Part shown: one piece after another, positions 33,824 through 43,427 of the stretch | Position numbering within the stretch: the stretch's first letter is position 1 | Layout of the letters: each line of letters starts with the position of its first letter | Assembly: GCF_023734095.1 (NCBI RefSeq) | Contig: NZ_AP024620.1 | Coordinates: 2,352,501-2,416,500 of the forward strand | Direction: 5' to 3' | DNA: 64,000 bases | DNA from: Moorella sp. Hama-1 | Lineage (GTDB): Bacteria > Bacillota > DSM-521 > Neomoorellales > Neomoorellaceae | The notes under the pieces: generated by a model | What the model saw: the letters and a program-made list of their open reading frames with translations, nothing else | Databases searched by the model: none | What the model was told of the DNA's origin: nothing | Program-made: the position numbers and the translations under genes

Positions 33824-34399
33824 TTACACGCTGGATAAATGGCCGGCCATCAGGTCGAAGGCCTGCCGGGCAACATCGCTATTTCTGGCTGCCAGCCTCT
33901 CCGGCAGCACGTCGGCGATGGCCCTGGCCACCGCTTCTACCGGGAGCAGACCGCTCAATCCCGCCAGGGCCCCTACCATGGCCGTGTTGACTATAGGGAC
34001 CCCCAGGATTTCCCGGGCCAGGTGGGTGGCATCCAGGTAATGGAGCCCGGACCGGGACGGATCGCGGTCGTTGCGATCATCGCCATTGTCAACCACTTTC
34101 CGGACACTATTAATAAGTACTATGCCTCCCGAAGCCAGGCCGGCAAAGACATCGGTGTTTTCCAGCAGGGTCGCGTCCAGGACGACTATATAGTTGGGAT
34201 TAGCGATCTGGCTGCGGTCGCGGATGGGCCGGTCGTCCAGGCGGGTAAAGGCCGTCACCGGCGCCCCCCGGCGCTCGGTACCAAAGGAAGGAAAAGACTG
34301 GGCATACCGGCCGGCATAAAGGGCTGCCGCCCGGGCAAAGATCCTGGCTGCCGTGACGGCCCCCTGGCCGCCACGGCCGTGCCAGCGAATTTGCAGCAT
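33824..34399 (-). CDS. porG: 2-oxoacid:ferredoxin oxidoreductase, gamma subunit
   Basis: 191 residues with the gamma-subunit start RWHGRGGQGAVTAARIFARAA, RYAQSFPSFGTERRGAPVTAF and VPIVNTAMVGALAGL. It is the first gene of the operon (gamma, delta, alpha, beta) and carries GGAGG upstream. A 139-base gap follows before the delta gene. Confidence 0.9.
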   Translation of the reverse strand: MLQIRWHGRGGQGAVTAARIFARAAALYAGRYAQSFPSFGTERRGAPVTAFTRLDDRPIRDRSQIANPNYIVVLDATLLENTDVFAGLASGGIVLINSVRKVVDNGDDRNDRDPSRSGLHYLDATHLAREILGVPIVNTAMVGALAGLSGLLPVEAVARAIADVLPERLAARNSDVARQAFDLMAGHLSSV

Positions 34400-34421
34400 T
34401 TTTCCACCTCCTGCTGGCTAT

Positions 34422-34457
34422 ATTTTACCACCAGGTGATATTACTAGCAAGTAATAT
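34422..34457 (-). promoter_or_regulatory. Promoter and overlapping operator of the 2-oxoacid oxidoreductase operon
   Basis: Minus strand TTGCTA (complement of 34445-34450), 17-base spacer, TAAAAT (complement of 34422-34427). The perfect inverted repeat ATATTACT-AGCA-AGTAATAT (34438-34457) covers the -35 box, a good position for a dimeric repressor. Confidence 0.75.
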
Positions 34458-34463
34458 TTGTCG

Positions 34464-34490
34464 ATAAAAAGGGCCACCTTAAGGCGGCCC
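34464..34490 (-). terminator. Terminator of the nucleotidyltransferase-mutase gene
   Basis: On the minus strand GGGCCGCC-TTAA-GGTGGCCC followed by TTTTT, 58 bases after the stop codon. Confidence 0.85.
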
Positions 34491-34547
34491 GGTAAAGCGG
34501 CAGGAAGAAGCCTGAGAGACCCTCTTCCTGTGTGTAAGGATTAGGGG

Positions 34548-37139
34548 TTACAGGATATTACCTTTATTTCCTTTCTCCCGGGCGATCAAGTCTTTCAGGC
34601 GTTTCTCGTAAAAGCCTGCCAGTTCTTCGGCCGCCTCCTGGGAGAAGGCTTCGCTGTAAATACGATAATGGGGGGTCTCCCCGTCGGGGAGGACCAGAGA
34701 CCAGCCCTTCCCGTGGCGGACCTGGACCCCATCCAGGAGTTCCACCTGATCCGCCGGTTCCTCGCTAATCAGGGTGCGCATGACCCGGCCCTTGGTCTCC
34801 CAGGGGCAGGGCACGGTCCGGCTGGCGGTATAAATCTCCGGCAGCTCGGCCGCTACATGGTCCAGGCTCTCTTCCCGCCGGGCCAGCCAGTCCATCAGGT
34901 GCAGGAGGGCTGCCAGGGCGTCCAGTTGCAGGTGCTGCTGGCCCAGTACCGTGGGACCCTGGTAACCTTCGCGGCTGGCATAAACTTGCGACGGCTCCTT
35001 GCCGGCTTTAGTCTCCCCGCTAGCCGGCGGGCTGGCTGCAGCGATGCTTGCTGGCTGCCACCCGCTGGCCTCCTCGTCCGCCCGGGCCATGGCTTCCTGG
35101 TGAATACCGGGGTGGCTCTTGACCCGCTCTACCCGGCCGCCCAGGCCCTCGACGATCTGATCCACCAACCGCGGCGCCGTCACCGGCAGGACCAGGTTGG
35201 TCCCGGGGTGGGTCTCCAGGTAAACCCGGGCCAGCAGGGCCAGCTGCCGGGCCGGGTCGACTCGCTGCCCTTCACCGGTAAAAAGGATTAATTCCTCGCC
35301 GTTGGGGTCCAGGGCCGCCCCCAGGTCGGCGCCGTAGCGCCGGACCTCGGCGGCGAAGTAGGGCAAATCGTCCCGGACCTGCTGCCAGGTTTTAGCGGGA
35401 TCGAGATCCAGACGAATAACGATAGCCCCGGCCGCCTGCAGGACCTCCCCGGCCACCTCGGCCACCTGCCCCTGGCCCCCCAGGGCTACCCGCAGGGACC
35501 TCTTCTTTAAACCTTCATTACCAAGGCTGGCTACCAACCAATCGCGATAAGCCTCCCGGAGGGCCGGGAAAGAGATGCTGGCCGGGACCTCCTGCACCCG
35601 GCGGCCATCTTCCCGCCAGTAGAGATTCTCGATCTTGCGGACGGCCCCGGGGGCCAGGTCATGACCCCGGGCGTTTACTAGATGCAGCCGCACCTTATCC
35701 CCTTCAGCCACATCCCGTTTGATATGGCAACCACCATCTAAACCCAGGGAGCGAACGGCAAAACGGTGCATGGGGGTTAGCAAGCAACCCAGGTCGGCCA
35801 CCTTTACCCCGGCAGCCATCAGGCCGGCGGCCATGGCCTTATAAAGCATCTCCCCGGCGCCACCGGGAAAGGTGCTCAGGCCCACCGTCGCCCCCACCGG
35901 AAAACTGCCCCCATAGGCCATCCCCAGGCGGGTAACCTGGAAGGGGGTGATATCGCCGTAGAGGTATCCGGGAACCTGACTGCCGGCAAAGAGGGGTCGC
36001 GCCAGGCCCCGGCCCCAGATGAGGCTTTCGTGGACCACCGTTTCCCGGCTTAAGACTTTCTCCGGCCAGACCTTGACCTCCGGCCGCACCTCGGCCCCGG
36101 CATCCACCTGGCTGCCATCACCGATGACGGCCCCCTCATACACCTGGGCATGGTGCTGCAAGGCGGCCCGGCTGCAAACCACAGCTCCGCGTAGGCCGGC
36201 CCCCGTACCAATATAAACGTTATCCCACAGGATGGAGCGCTTGATGGTGGCTCCTTCTTCCACCCGGGTGTAGGGACCCAGGACGGTAAAAGGGCCCACA
36301 ACAGCGCCGGTGGCAATCCGGCAACCGCCACCGATGAGCACCGGGCCTTCAACCCGGGCCCCGGGGGCGATCTCCACCCCTTCACCCGTCACCACGCCGC
36401 CGCCATGGTCCTCGCCCACTACCCGGACTTTTACCCGGCCCCGTAGGATATCCTCCTGGGCCTGGCGATACTGGTTCAGGTTGCCGATATCACACCAGTA
36501 CCCGGATAGGGTCACCCCGTACAGGGAACGTTTCTCCTTGAGGAGCCGGGGAAAGAGGTCCTTGCTGAAATCAAAGGGCCGGCCGTCGGGTATCAAATCC
36601 AGAACTTCCGGCTCCAGGATATAGATGCCGGTATTGACCCGGTCGCTGAAGACTTCGCCCCAGCTCGGCTTCTCCAGGAAGGAGCGGATGCTGCCATCGG
36701 GGTTGGTAATCACCACCCCGTACTCCAGGGGGTTGTCGACGGTGGTCAGGACCAGGGTGGCCAGGGCGCCGCTTTCTTTATGTTGAGCAATGGCCGACCG
36801 CAGATCGAAATCCGTCAGGGCGTCGCCACTGACCACGATAAAGGTTTCATCTAAAATAGCCGCCGCGTTCTTGACGCTGCCGGCGGTACCCAGGGGCTGA
36901 TCCTCGACAAAGTAATGCAGGTGCAGGCCGAAATCGCCGCCGTCACCGAAGTATTCCTCAATCAGGAGCGGTAAGTACTGCAGGGTTACCCCCACCTCGG
37001 TGATCCCCAGCTCCCGCAATAGATCGACGCAATACTCCATCACCGGCCGGTTGGCCACCGGTACCAGGGGTTTGGGCCGCTTGCAGGTCAGGGGCCGCAG
37101 CCTGGACCCTTCCCCGCCGGCCATGATGATTGCCTTCAT
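34548..37139 (-). CDS. Sugar-phosphate nucleotidyltransferase / phosphomannomutase-like fusion
   Basis: 863 residues. Domain 1 (1-235) is a nucleotidyltransferase ([26 protein letters not shown]). Residues 240-375 are left-handed beta-helix repeats. Residues about 380-845 follow the alpha-phosphohexomutase fold. The mutase lacks its catalytic landmarks: the SHNP serine loop is replaced near 469-480 ([14 protein letters not shown]) and the metal loop DGDxDR near residue 600 reads DPNGEE. The N-terminal domain should make an NDP-sugar (GDP-mannose or NDP-glucose), while the C-terminal part is probably binding or regulatory. Such fusions occur in Firmicutes and cyanobacteria. It is monocistronic. 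Confidence 0.88.
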   Translation of the reverse strand: MKAIIMAGGEGSRLRPLTCKRPKPLVPVANRPVMEYCVDLLRELGITEVGVTLQYLPLLIEEYFGDGGDFGLHLHYFVEDQPLGTAGSVKNAAAILDETFIVVSGDALTDFDLRSAIAQHKESGALATLVLTTVDNPLEYGVVITNPDGSIRSFLEKPSWGEVFSDRVNTGIYILEPEVLDLIPDGRPFDFSKDLFPRLLKEKRSLYGVTLSGYWCDIGNLNQYRQAQEDILRGRVKVRVVGEDHGGGVVTGEGVEIAPGARVEGPVLIGGGCRIATGAVVGPFTVLGPYTRVEEGATIKRSILWDNVYIGTGAGLRGAVVCSRAALQHHAQVYEGAVIGDGSQVDAGAEVRPEVKVWPEKVLSRETVVHESLIWGRGLARPLFAGSQVPGYLYGDITPFQVTRLGMAYGGSFPVGATVGLSTFPGGAGEMLYKAMAAGLMAAGVKVADLGCLLTPMHRFAVRSLGLDGGCHIKRDVAEGDKVRLHLVNARGHDLAPGAVRKIENLYWREDGRRVQEVPASISFPALREAYRDWLVASLGNEGLKKRSLRVALGGQGQVAEVAGEVLQAAGAIVIRLDLDPAKTWQQVRDDLPYFAAEVRRYGADLGAALDPNGEELILFTGEGQRVDPARQLALLARVYLETHPGTNLVLPVTAPRLVDQIVEGLGGRVERVKSHPGIHQEAMARADEEASGWQPASIAAASPPASGETKAGKEPSQVYASREGYQGPTVLGQQHLQLDALAALLHLMDWLARREESLDHVAAELPEIYTASRTVPCPWETKGRVMRTLISEEPADQVELLDGVQVRHGKGWSLVLPDGETPHYRIYSEAFSQEAAEELAGFYEKRLKDLIAREKGNKGNIL

Positions 37140-38033
37140 AGTCTCCCTCCTGCAAAATCCACATCAGCCATCTTTAAACATTTTGCCCCACTCCTTATAA
37201 AAAATTCCCGGGTTTCGTTAAAAAAGAACCGCCCCGCTTATCTGTTCACCCCTTTTCCAACATTAACCATTATACAGGAAAAATCACTTGATTGGCTAAC
37301 CCCTTTTTTATTTTCTCTTTGCCATGCAATACATTAAAAAACACTTTTTGAAAAAAAGGGTTTGCCCCTTTTATTTGAAGCGGTGCAACTGTTCCAACCG
37401 TCCGCCATCCTGCCCGTCTTTAATATCAAGTTTTAATATCACGTTCCCTTCAATTACCAAAAGCGCATTGACCGCTTAAATAATGGCGTCGATCATAGCC
37501 TTTCGCGAACTCGTCGCCGCTTTTCTCATTTTACCGCCTGATATGGAAACCGTTTCTACTTTCATCTTTTCGGTTCTTCGCTGTTTCGTATGGGTAGAAC
37601 AACTTTTTTGCGGCCGCCCTTGACATGGAGCCTCGCACCCGTGTTTCTAAGGGGCAAGGGGCAGGCTAGCTTCGCTTGCCGCCCCTTGCCAAATCAGGCT
37701 AACACGGGCATTCTCCATGTCAAGATCCTCAGCTTCGCTTCGGTGAACGGCCGCTTAAAAAAACAAAAAAGCGGGCACCCACACCAAATAGCGAGGAGCC
37801 AAATTTGATTGCCATGGCTTATATAATTTCCAGTCATCTTGACTATGGCTTACCTAAATATTGCCTGTCTTGGCTATCCCTGTTGTCTTTACCCACACAA
37901 AATAGCGAAGAACCAATAATTTCTGGGTTGTAGCTTAAAACCCTGAAAAGTTGGTATTGGTCAACAGCCTCCTAGAAAAAAAGGGTGCTGCTGTGTATAA
38001 TAGAACGAAAGAATTCAAAGGGAGGATAATGCC
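37140..38033. other. Long intergenic region with palindromic repeat element
   Basis: No gene over 894 bases. The right two-thirds is occupied by a long hairpin element and its flanking motifs (37565-37920). The left third is AT-rich and probably holds the promoter of the nucleotidyltransferase gene. A TATAAT at 37996-38001, without a clear -35, may serve the amidohydrolase gene. Confidence 0.6.
37565..37806. repeat. Palindromic repeat element, copy 1
   Basis: A near-complete hairpin of about 106 bases (37619-37724): outer arms CTTGACATGGAG/CTCCATGTCAAG, middle arms CCCGTGTT/AACACGGG, inner arms GGCAAGGGGC/GCCCCTTGCC. GCGGCCGC-type sequences and oligo-T/oligo-A runs lie outside. Both ends carry a roughly 28-base motif with core AGCGAAGAACC or close variants, inverted at the left (37567-37596) and direct at the right (37776-37804). 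A further motif copy is at 37891-37920. A second copy of the element lies at 56475-56665 in reverse orientation. Layout resembles a MITE-like or REP-type element. Confidence 0.85.
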
Positions 38034-39422
38034 TTGGGTTATCTTTTAATCAACGGTACCATCATAACTGTCGACCGAAATAGGAGGATTATCCGTGACG
38101 GCTCCTTGGCCATTGAAGGCCGCGATATTGTTGATATCGGCCCAACCGAGGAACTGCTACCCCGCCACAGTGGTAAGGAGGTGATAGACACCCAGGGCGG
38201 TATCATTATGCCCGGCCTGATCGATTGCCACGTCCACCTTGCCCAGGCTTTAATCAGGGGCTCTGCCGACGACTTGCCGCTGGCCGACTGGTTGAGCAAA
38301 AGGGTATGGGTATTACAGGGTAATTATACACCCTACGAAGGACGGGTAAGCGCCGAACTCTGTCTACTGGAAATGATTAAGTCGGGCACCACGACTTTTG
38401 CCGAGACTCTCCTGGTTTCCCGTTACGGTTGCGATGGCATTGCCGCTGCCGTCTTGCAATCCGGGATGCGCGGCGCCCTGGCCAAAACAATTATGGACGC
38501 CTCGGCTTATGCCGCCCAAGAACATACCATGTACCCGGGGATGCTTGAGGACAAAGAGGCGTGCCTGGAGGAAGCCCTGGCCTTGCACCAAAAGTGGAAT
38601 GGAGCAGGAGGGGGCAGGTTATCAATCTGGCTGGGACCGCGGCCCCTTGGCAGCAGCCCGCCGGGATTGTTGCGTGAGGTTGCCGCCCTGGCCCGGGATA
38701 AAAACATGGGCATTCATATTCACTTTGCGGAAATCCGGGAGGAGGTAGAACTGCTTGAGCACACCTTCAACAAAAAACCCGGCCTGTTGCTTGACGAACT
38801 AGGCCTGCTGGGGCCGCGTACCCTGCTGGTTCACAGCGTGTGGCTCTCCCCGGAAGAAATGGCAGTAATCCGGCAAAGGAAAACCACCATAGTCCACAAT
38901 CCATCTTCCAACGCCAAAGGTGCCTACGGCTTCTGCCCGGTGCCGGAACTTCTGGACCTCGGGGTAAACGTCACCTTGGGGTGCGACGGCGGTCCCAGCA
39001 ACAACACTTACGATATGTTGGGGGAAATGAAACTGGCCGCCTGCCTGCATAAAGTTAATAAGCTGGACCCCACAACCGTACCGGCAGAAAAAGTTATAGA
39101 AATGGCCACTATAAACGGCGCCCGTGCCCTGGGCCTGGACCAGATAACCGGTTCCCTGGAAACCGGGAAAAGAGCCGATGTAATAATTCTCGATTGTAAC
39201 AAGCCCCACCTCGTTCCCAACCTCAACCCCGTCTCGACAGTTGTATATGCCGCCCGGGGGCAGGACGTAGATACTGTTTTCATCGACGGCAAGCTGGTCA
39301 TGCACCGCCGCCGGGTAATGACCATGGATGAAGAAGCCGTACTGGTGGAGGCCAAGGCAGCGGCCGCTAACTTGCTCAAAAAAGCAGGCATCGACGTGCG
39401 TTCCGGATGGCCTGAATACTAG
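38034..39422 (+). CDS. Amidohydrolase, MtaD/chlorohydrolase-type deaminase
   Basis: 462 residues, with TTG start eight bases after GGGAGG. Amidohydrolase metal motifs: GLIDCHVHLAQ (about 58-68), HIHFAE, HS in LLVHSVWLS, and LGCDGG. The layout is that of the 5-methylthioadenosine/S-adenosylhomocysteine deaminase group, which also includes guanine deaminase, atrazine-type hydrolases and related cytosine/isoguanine deaminases. It removes an amino or other group from a purine- or pyrimidine-like ring; the substrate is not decidable. It is monocistronic. Confidence 0.88.
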   Translation: MGYLLINGTIITVDRNRRIIRDGSLAIEGRDIVDIGPTEELLPRHSGKEVIDTQGGIIMPGLIDCHVHLAQALIRGSADDLPLADWLSKRVWVLQGNYTPYEGRVSAELCLLEMIKSGTTTFAETLLVSRYGCDGIAAAVLQSGMRGALAKTIMDASAYAAQEHTMYPGMLEDKEACLEEALALHQKWNGAGGGRLSIWLGPRPLGSSPPGLLREVAALARDKNMGIHIHFAEIREEVELLEHTFNKKPGLLLDELGLLGPRTLLVHSVWLSPEEMAVIRQRKTTIVHNPSSNAKGAYGFCPVPELLDLGVNVTLGCDGGPSNNTYDMLGEMKLAACLHKVNKLDPTTVPAEKVIEMATINGARALGLDQITGSLETGKRADVIILDCNKPHLVPNLNPVSTVVYAARGQDVDTVFIDGKLVMHRRRVMTMDEEAVLVEAKAAAANLLKKAGIDVRSGWPEY

Positions 39423-39567
39423 TCCCCGGCTCCCGTCTCTTTCGGGTCCGGCATGAACTTTTTCGTCGGCGTCAAAATTATCTTAGCGCTCTTTATCTGT
39501 ACGGTTAAGGGAACTTTTAGAGATTAACGGATAGAGATCCCTTTGCACTCAGCCGATAGAGAATAAA

Positions 39568-39705
39568 GTGCCTTCCGGTATTACTGCTATGTTGGATCAG
39601 GGTCTGGCAGCGTGGGCCGGCGGCAAGACCCTGGGAACCAGGCAATATTTTCCGATTAAAAAAGGACATCCCCTTGCCTGGATAGCGGAGGAAGATCTTC
39701 GGTGA
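39568..39705 (+). pseudogene. Antitoxin remnant (Phd/YefM-type C-terminus)
   Basis: The last 45 codons resemble the C-terminal half of Phd/VapB-type antitoxins (GLAAWAGGKTLGT, then WIAEEDLR). No N-terminal DNA-binding half is present upstream. The stop codon overlaps the GTG of the following PIN fragment (GTGA), the usual coupling in intact modules. Confidence 0.65.
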
Positions 39706-39940
39706 TCTCGTACCTTGATACAAGCGCCCTGGTGAAGCTGTATATTTATGAGGAAGGTACCCCACAGGCAAAAGAACTTGTGGCCAATTCCCTTATTATA
39801 GCCACCTGTAAAATTGCCTACGCTGAAGCCAGGGCCTGCTCTGGCCCGGGGTCACCGCGAAAATGCCCTTAATGACGAGTTATATACCGGGGCCGTTGCC
39901 GCTCTCAAGGATGATTGGCGTAAATACTTCAGGAGCCATA
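39702..39940 (+). pseudogene. Frameshifted PIN-domain (VapC-like) toxin remnant
   Basis: Starts with MISYLDTSALVKLYIYEEG, the PIN-domain N-terminus with its first catalytic Asp. It continues to AEARA, then shifts frame; removing one extra T near 39837 restores ALARGHRENALNDELYTGA and further residues to RSHI. The downstream half of the domain with the remaining acidic residues is gone. The result is a dead toxin, part of the gene debris before the UxaA fragment. Confidence 0.75.
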
Positions 39941-40004
39941 TTGGTAGTCCCCGGCTACAAAGACTAATTCATTCTACCATGTTAGTCCCCGTAAAATTAT
40001 TCGT

Positions 40005-40310
40005 TCACAGGGTGACACCCGACTTAAAAATGGCAATTTCCCGGGAGCCCAGGGCTTCGGCCCTAACGGGCCGGCCGGCAGCCACCTGGATAACCTGCGC
40101 CAGCAATTCTCCGGCCAAGCCAGCTATGTTCTCCCCCTCCAGGGTCCGGCCGGCGTTAAAATCAAACCAGTGGGGTTTCCGGGCAAAAATAGTGCTGTTG
40201 CTGGCAATCTTCAACGTCGGTACACAGGTACCAAAGGGCGTACCCCGGCCGGTGGTGAACAGGATCAACTGGCAGCCGGCCGCCGCCAGGGCCGTGGATG
40301 ATACTAGCTA
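40005..40310 (-). pseudogene. Orphan 3' fragment of altronate dehydratase
   Basis: About 100 codons matching the end of the full-length uxaA at 52176-53789 nearly residue for residue (LFTTGRGTP.GTCVPTLKIAS, KPHWFDFNAGR.LEG, LGSREIAIFKSGVTL). Homology begins abruptly at about 40310, inside the STALAAAGCQ segment, and ends with the stop codon. It is a truncated duplicate lying 12 kb from the intact gene. Confidence 0.9.
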
Positions 40311-40356
40311 GAGTTATCCCCAATGGGATTAGGGATTCCTATTTCAAATACAAATC

Positions 40357-41559
40357 CTATTTGGATGCGCGACCGGCTTTATATATTGGTAGATAGACGT
40401 CAGCATCCCGGATTACGCAGCCGGTTTTACCACCATCACGCATGATTTGCGTACAGCGACTGCAGGCGATACAAACTTTATTCGCGTCCAGGTAACCCCG
40501 GGTAAGTAAATCCCGGGCGAAATCCCGGGTTACGCTAAACAGGCGGGCCACACTTTCCAGGGGATGCTCAGGGGGGATAGTGGCTCCTACCATCGGCGTG
40601 TCAAAGGGCCGCGTAATATCCGGCCGGTTGTAATAGGGATTGCCGGCTGAAACAGCGACCAGGGAAACCCCCTGCTGCTTCAGGAGATGCAATAGCTGCT
40701 TGGGTTCTGTTAAGTCAGGGAGGGTGTAATCTTCCTGATCCACACCCCACCCATAGGGATAGGGATGGGCGTCACAGGCGCTTAAGCGGACCGCCAGGAT
40801 CAGCTCATCGCCGACGGCAGCCTTCACCCTGGCGATTGTCTCCAGGAGAAAACGCACCCGGTTCTGGAACTCCCCGCCATATTTACCATGACGCGTATGG
40901 GCAGCCAGTAACTCCGATAAAAGATAACGGTGGCAGGACTTGATATCAACGCCATCAAAGCCAGCTTCCCTGGCTAGCAAGGCGGCCTCGACATAACTGG
41001 CCTGCAACTGCTCCAGTTCAGCATCAGTAATAGGGGCCTGGTCCGGAGTTACGCCGGCGGGCCCGTCCAGGTAGGGATCATGATAGGCTATAATCGGCTG
41101 CTGTTGGCCATACGGCTTGCTATAACGACCGGAGTGGGTCAACTGCAGGATACAGAGGGGCCGGTGGTTGGACCCCATACTATTCCACGCCGCCTGTAGA
41201 GCATCTTGGAGCAATTCCTTGAAGGCAGGCAGATTATGGCGGTTAATATGCAGCTGCCGCGGGTTGGCCCGCCCCTCCGGGACGACAGCGGTAGCTTCAA
41301 ACCAGAGTAACCCTGCGCCCCCGGCGGCAAAACGCCGGTAGCGGCGGAAGGTCAGCTCTGAAGGGGCGCCGTCTTCGGTACCATCGCAACCCTCCATCGG
41401 CAGGACCGCCAGGGAATTGGGCGTTTCGTAATCCCCAATGCGTACCCGCCTGGCCAGGGGAGTGAGATCGTCCTGCAGTTCAATGCCTACTTTTAGTTCA
41501 GCTATTTTTGTTTTGAGTTCGGCGAGACTTTTAACATTAAACCGGGCATGGGGAGCCAT
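40357..41559 (-). CDS. Old-Yellow-Enzyme-family NADH:flavin oxidoreductase, single-domain
   Basis: About 400 residues: only the FMN TIM-barrel domain of the OYE/dienoyl-CoA reductase group, without the C-terminal FAD/NADPH domains. A C-terminal cluster CIACSRCTQIMRDGGKTGC probably binds a [4Fe-4S] cluster, as in the longer relatives. I start at ATG 41559, nine bases after GGAG, rather than the ATG within it. It likely reduces an activated C=C bond of an enone- or enoate-like compound. It is the last gene of the Liv-importer operon, 33 bases after the flavoprotein gene, which may be its redox partner. Confidence 0.83.
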   Translation of the reverse strand: MAPHARFNVKSLAELKTKIAELKVGIELQDDLTPLARRVRIGDYETPNSLAVLPMEGCDGTEDGAPSELTFRRYRRFAAGGAGLLWFEATAVVPEGRANPRQLHINRHNLPAFKELLQDALQAAWNSMGSNHRPLCILQLTHSGRYSKPYGQQQPIIAYHDPYLDGPAGVTPDQAPITDAELEQLQASYVEAALLAREAGFDGVDIKSCHRYLLSELLAAHTRHGKYGGEFQNRVRFLLETIARVKAAVGDELILAVRLSACDAHPYPYGWGVDQEDYTLPDLTEPKQLLHLLKQQGVSLVAVSAGNPYYNRPDITRPFDTPMVGATIPPEHPLESVARLFSVTRDFARDLLTRGYLDANKVCIACSRCTQIMRDGGKTGCVIRDADVYLPIYKAGRASK

Positions 41560-41591
41560 GCAGACCATCTCCTATCACAAATATGAAGCAA

Positions 41592-43427
41592 TTATAGCTG
41601 CGGGCGCACCGGTGTGCGGGGTGTTATGTCCATCTGCCCTCCCCGGCGCTTGATTATCAGGTATTGCTGCCACTCGGGGTCGCGCCGTGCCAGCGGGGTC
41701 AAGTCCCTGGCTTTGGCGAAACGCAGGTGGGGACCGCGACTTTCATCCCGGGCCAGGGCGGCCCGGAGAATCATTTCCGCTACCAGAAATAGATTCTCAT
41801 TCTCGAGGGCATAAGCCAGGCCGTGTTGATCAACCCGCTGCCCTTGAAGCTGAGCTTGTAACTCCTCCAGTTCCTCCAGGCCCACCCGCAGCCCCTCAGC
41901 GGTGCGAACTACGCTGGCCACCCGGTCCATGAGGGTTTGCAGTTCCCGCCGTACCCGGCTGGCAGCTACATCACCTGTGGCTAATAGCCCTTTTAACTCC
42001 GCCAAAAAGGCTGTACTTTCTTCCGCCGGTAGGTCGGGGGCGGGTGTTACAGCGGCCTCCCGGGCGGCGGCTTCCCCCGCCAGGCGGCCAAAGACCTGGC
42101 CATCCAGTAGGGCGTTACCCCCGGGGCGATTGGCGCCATGCTGGCCGCCAGCCACCTCGCCAACAGCGTAAAGCCCGGCTAGCGTCGTTTGCCCATCCTG
42201 ACTGATTTTGACGCCGCCCTGGAAATGCTGACAACAGGGGGCCACTTCCACCATCGCCCCGGCATACAGATCAAGGCCTCGCTCCCGTAACCAGGCAATA
42301 CTCTCAGGGTTGATTTCCTGTAACCTTTGCAGGGGGCTAGCCAGGCGCCCTTCAAGTCCTACCGGACTTCGCACTTCGCTTAAATACCTACGGCGGTCTT
42401 CCACCGCCAGGGCCTCCCACTGGAAACCCTCCGGATTCCGGCTATAATCAAGGTAAACGCGGTGCCCGGCCGCTATCTCTTGATAAACAGCCACGTCGAT
42501 AACATGGGTCGGGTGTTCATAAGTCACCGGCCAGGTGGCACCTTTACGGAATATCAAGTTCAGCAGCTCCGCGGTCCCGGTGCCAGGTGGGCAATAACGG
42601 CTTAAAAACTCTTCCCCCCTCTCATTGACCAGGCGAGGTAGAGCCCGGAACATACTGCCGGAGCAATTTAATTTCGTTTTCACTGAGGCTAGACCAATCT
42701 GGATAAATTCCATATTTACCAGTTCGGCTCCGGCCCGATAGGCCAGGGCCTGGCCGTCGCCGGTCATACCAGCGGGATAGACATTGGTGCGGTAAACCTG
42801 ACCGGCGCCACCCGTAGCCAGGATGACAGTCCGGGCGGAAATAGCCTTGACGGCTTTCTCTGGTTCATCCTGGTTACGAGTATCCAAAGCTAGAACGCCT
42901 ATTACCCGTCCCTGGCGACAAATCAGACGTGTTACCATAGTAAAATTCATGATTTCTACCGGCAACTGCTGAAGATGGCTCAACAGAGCTCTTTCGATAT
43001 GAATAGCCGTTTCGGGACCAGTGTAGCAAGCCCGGGGATAAGCCGAACCGTCGGTGATAAACTGCACTGCCTTACCCTCTTTCTTTACGAAGGGTACGCC
43101 GAGACCATCCAAATAATTGTAGGCTAAGATGGCCTCCCGGGCTAGGGTTACGGCCAGGTCCCAATCGGATACCAGACCTCCGATCCGGTAGATATCCTCC
43201 GCGTGATAGCGCCAGGCGTTTGCCCCCCCCGGCGGGGTATGGGGTAAGGTTGCGTGAAAGGCCATGCGGTCGGAGCAGGCCGTGGCCGTCACCCCGCTCC
43301 TGCCCAGCCTCCCCTTGGTGGCCAGGATTACTTTTAACTCCGGGTTCCATTCCTGGGCGGCAATGGCCGCCCGCAGCGCGGCGCCGCCGCCGCCAACTAC
43401 TAAAACGTCGCAAGTATGGTGCTCCAT
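41592..43427 (-). CDS. FAD-dependent fumarate reductase/succinate dehydrogenase-like flavoprotein
   Basis: 611 residues: FAD-binding DVLVVGGGGAALRAAIAA at the N-terminus, TVILATGGAGQVYRTN, the capping domain, GLYAVGEVAGGQHGANRPGGNAL, and the C-terminal helical domain. It belongs to the FrdA/SdhA/AprA/L-aspartate oxidase superfamily. No iron-sulfur or membrane subunits accompany it, so it is probably not respiratory fumarate reductase or AprA. A role in oxidising or reducing the compound imported by the Liv-type transporter is plausible. It overlaps the end of the cupin remnant. Confidence 0.83.
   Translation of the reverse strand: MEHHTCDVLVVGGGGAALRAAIAAQEWNPELKVILATKGRLGRSGVTATACSDRMAFHATLPHTPPGGANAWRYHAEDIYRIGGLVSDWDLAVTLAREAILAYNYLDGLGVPFVKKEGKAVQFITDGSAYPRACYTGPETAIHIERALLSHLQQLPVEIMNFTMVTRLICRQGRVIGVLALDTRNQDEPEKAVKAISARTVILATGGAGQVYRTNVYPAGMTGDGQALAYRAGAELVNMEFIQIGLASVKTKLNCSGSMFRALPRLVNERGEEFLSRYCPPGTGTAELLNLIFRKGATWPVTYEHPTHVIDVAVYQEIAAGHRVYLDYSRNPEGFQWEALAVEDRRRYLSEVRSPVGLEGRLASPLQRLQEINPESIAWLRERGLDLYAGAMVEVAPCCQHFQGGVKISQDGQTTLAGLYAVGEVAGGQHGANRPGGNALLDGQVFGRLAGEAAAREAAVTPAPDLPAEESTAFLAELKGLLATGDVAASRVRRELQTLMDRVASVVRTAEGLRVGLEELEELQAQLQGQRVDQHGLAYALENENLFLVAEMILRAALARDESRGPHLRFAKARDLTPLARRDPEWQQYLIIKRRGGQMDITPRTPVRPQL

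Noticed and set aside
37590-37808. Open frame across the palindromic element
   Set aside because: The region is an inverted repeat with no protein-like features; the frame is accidental.
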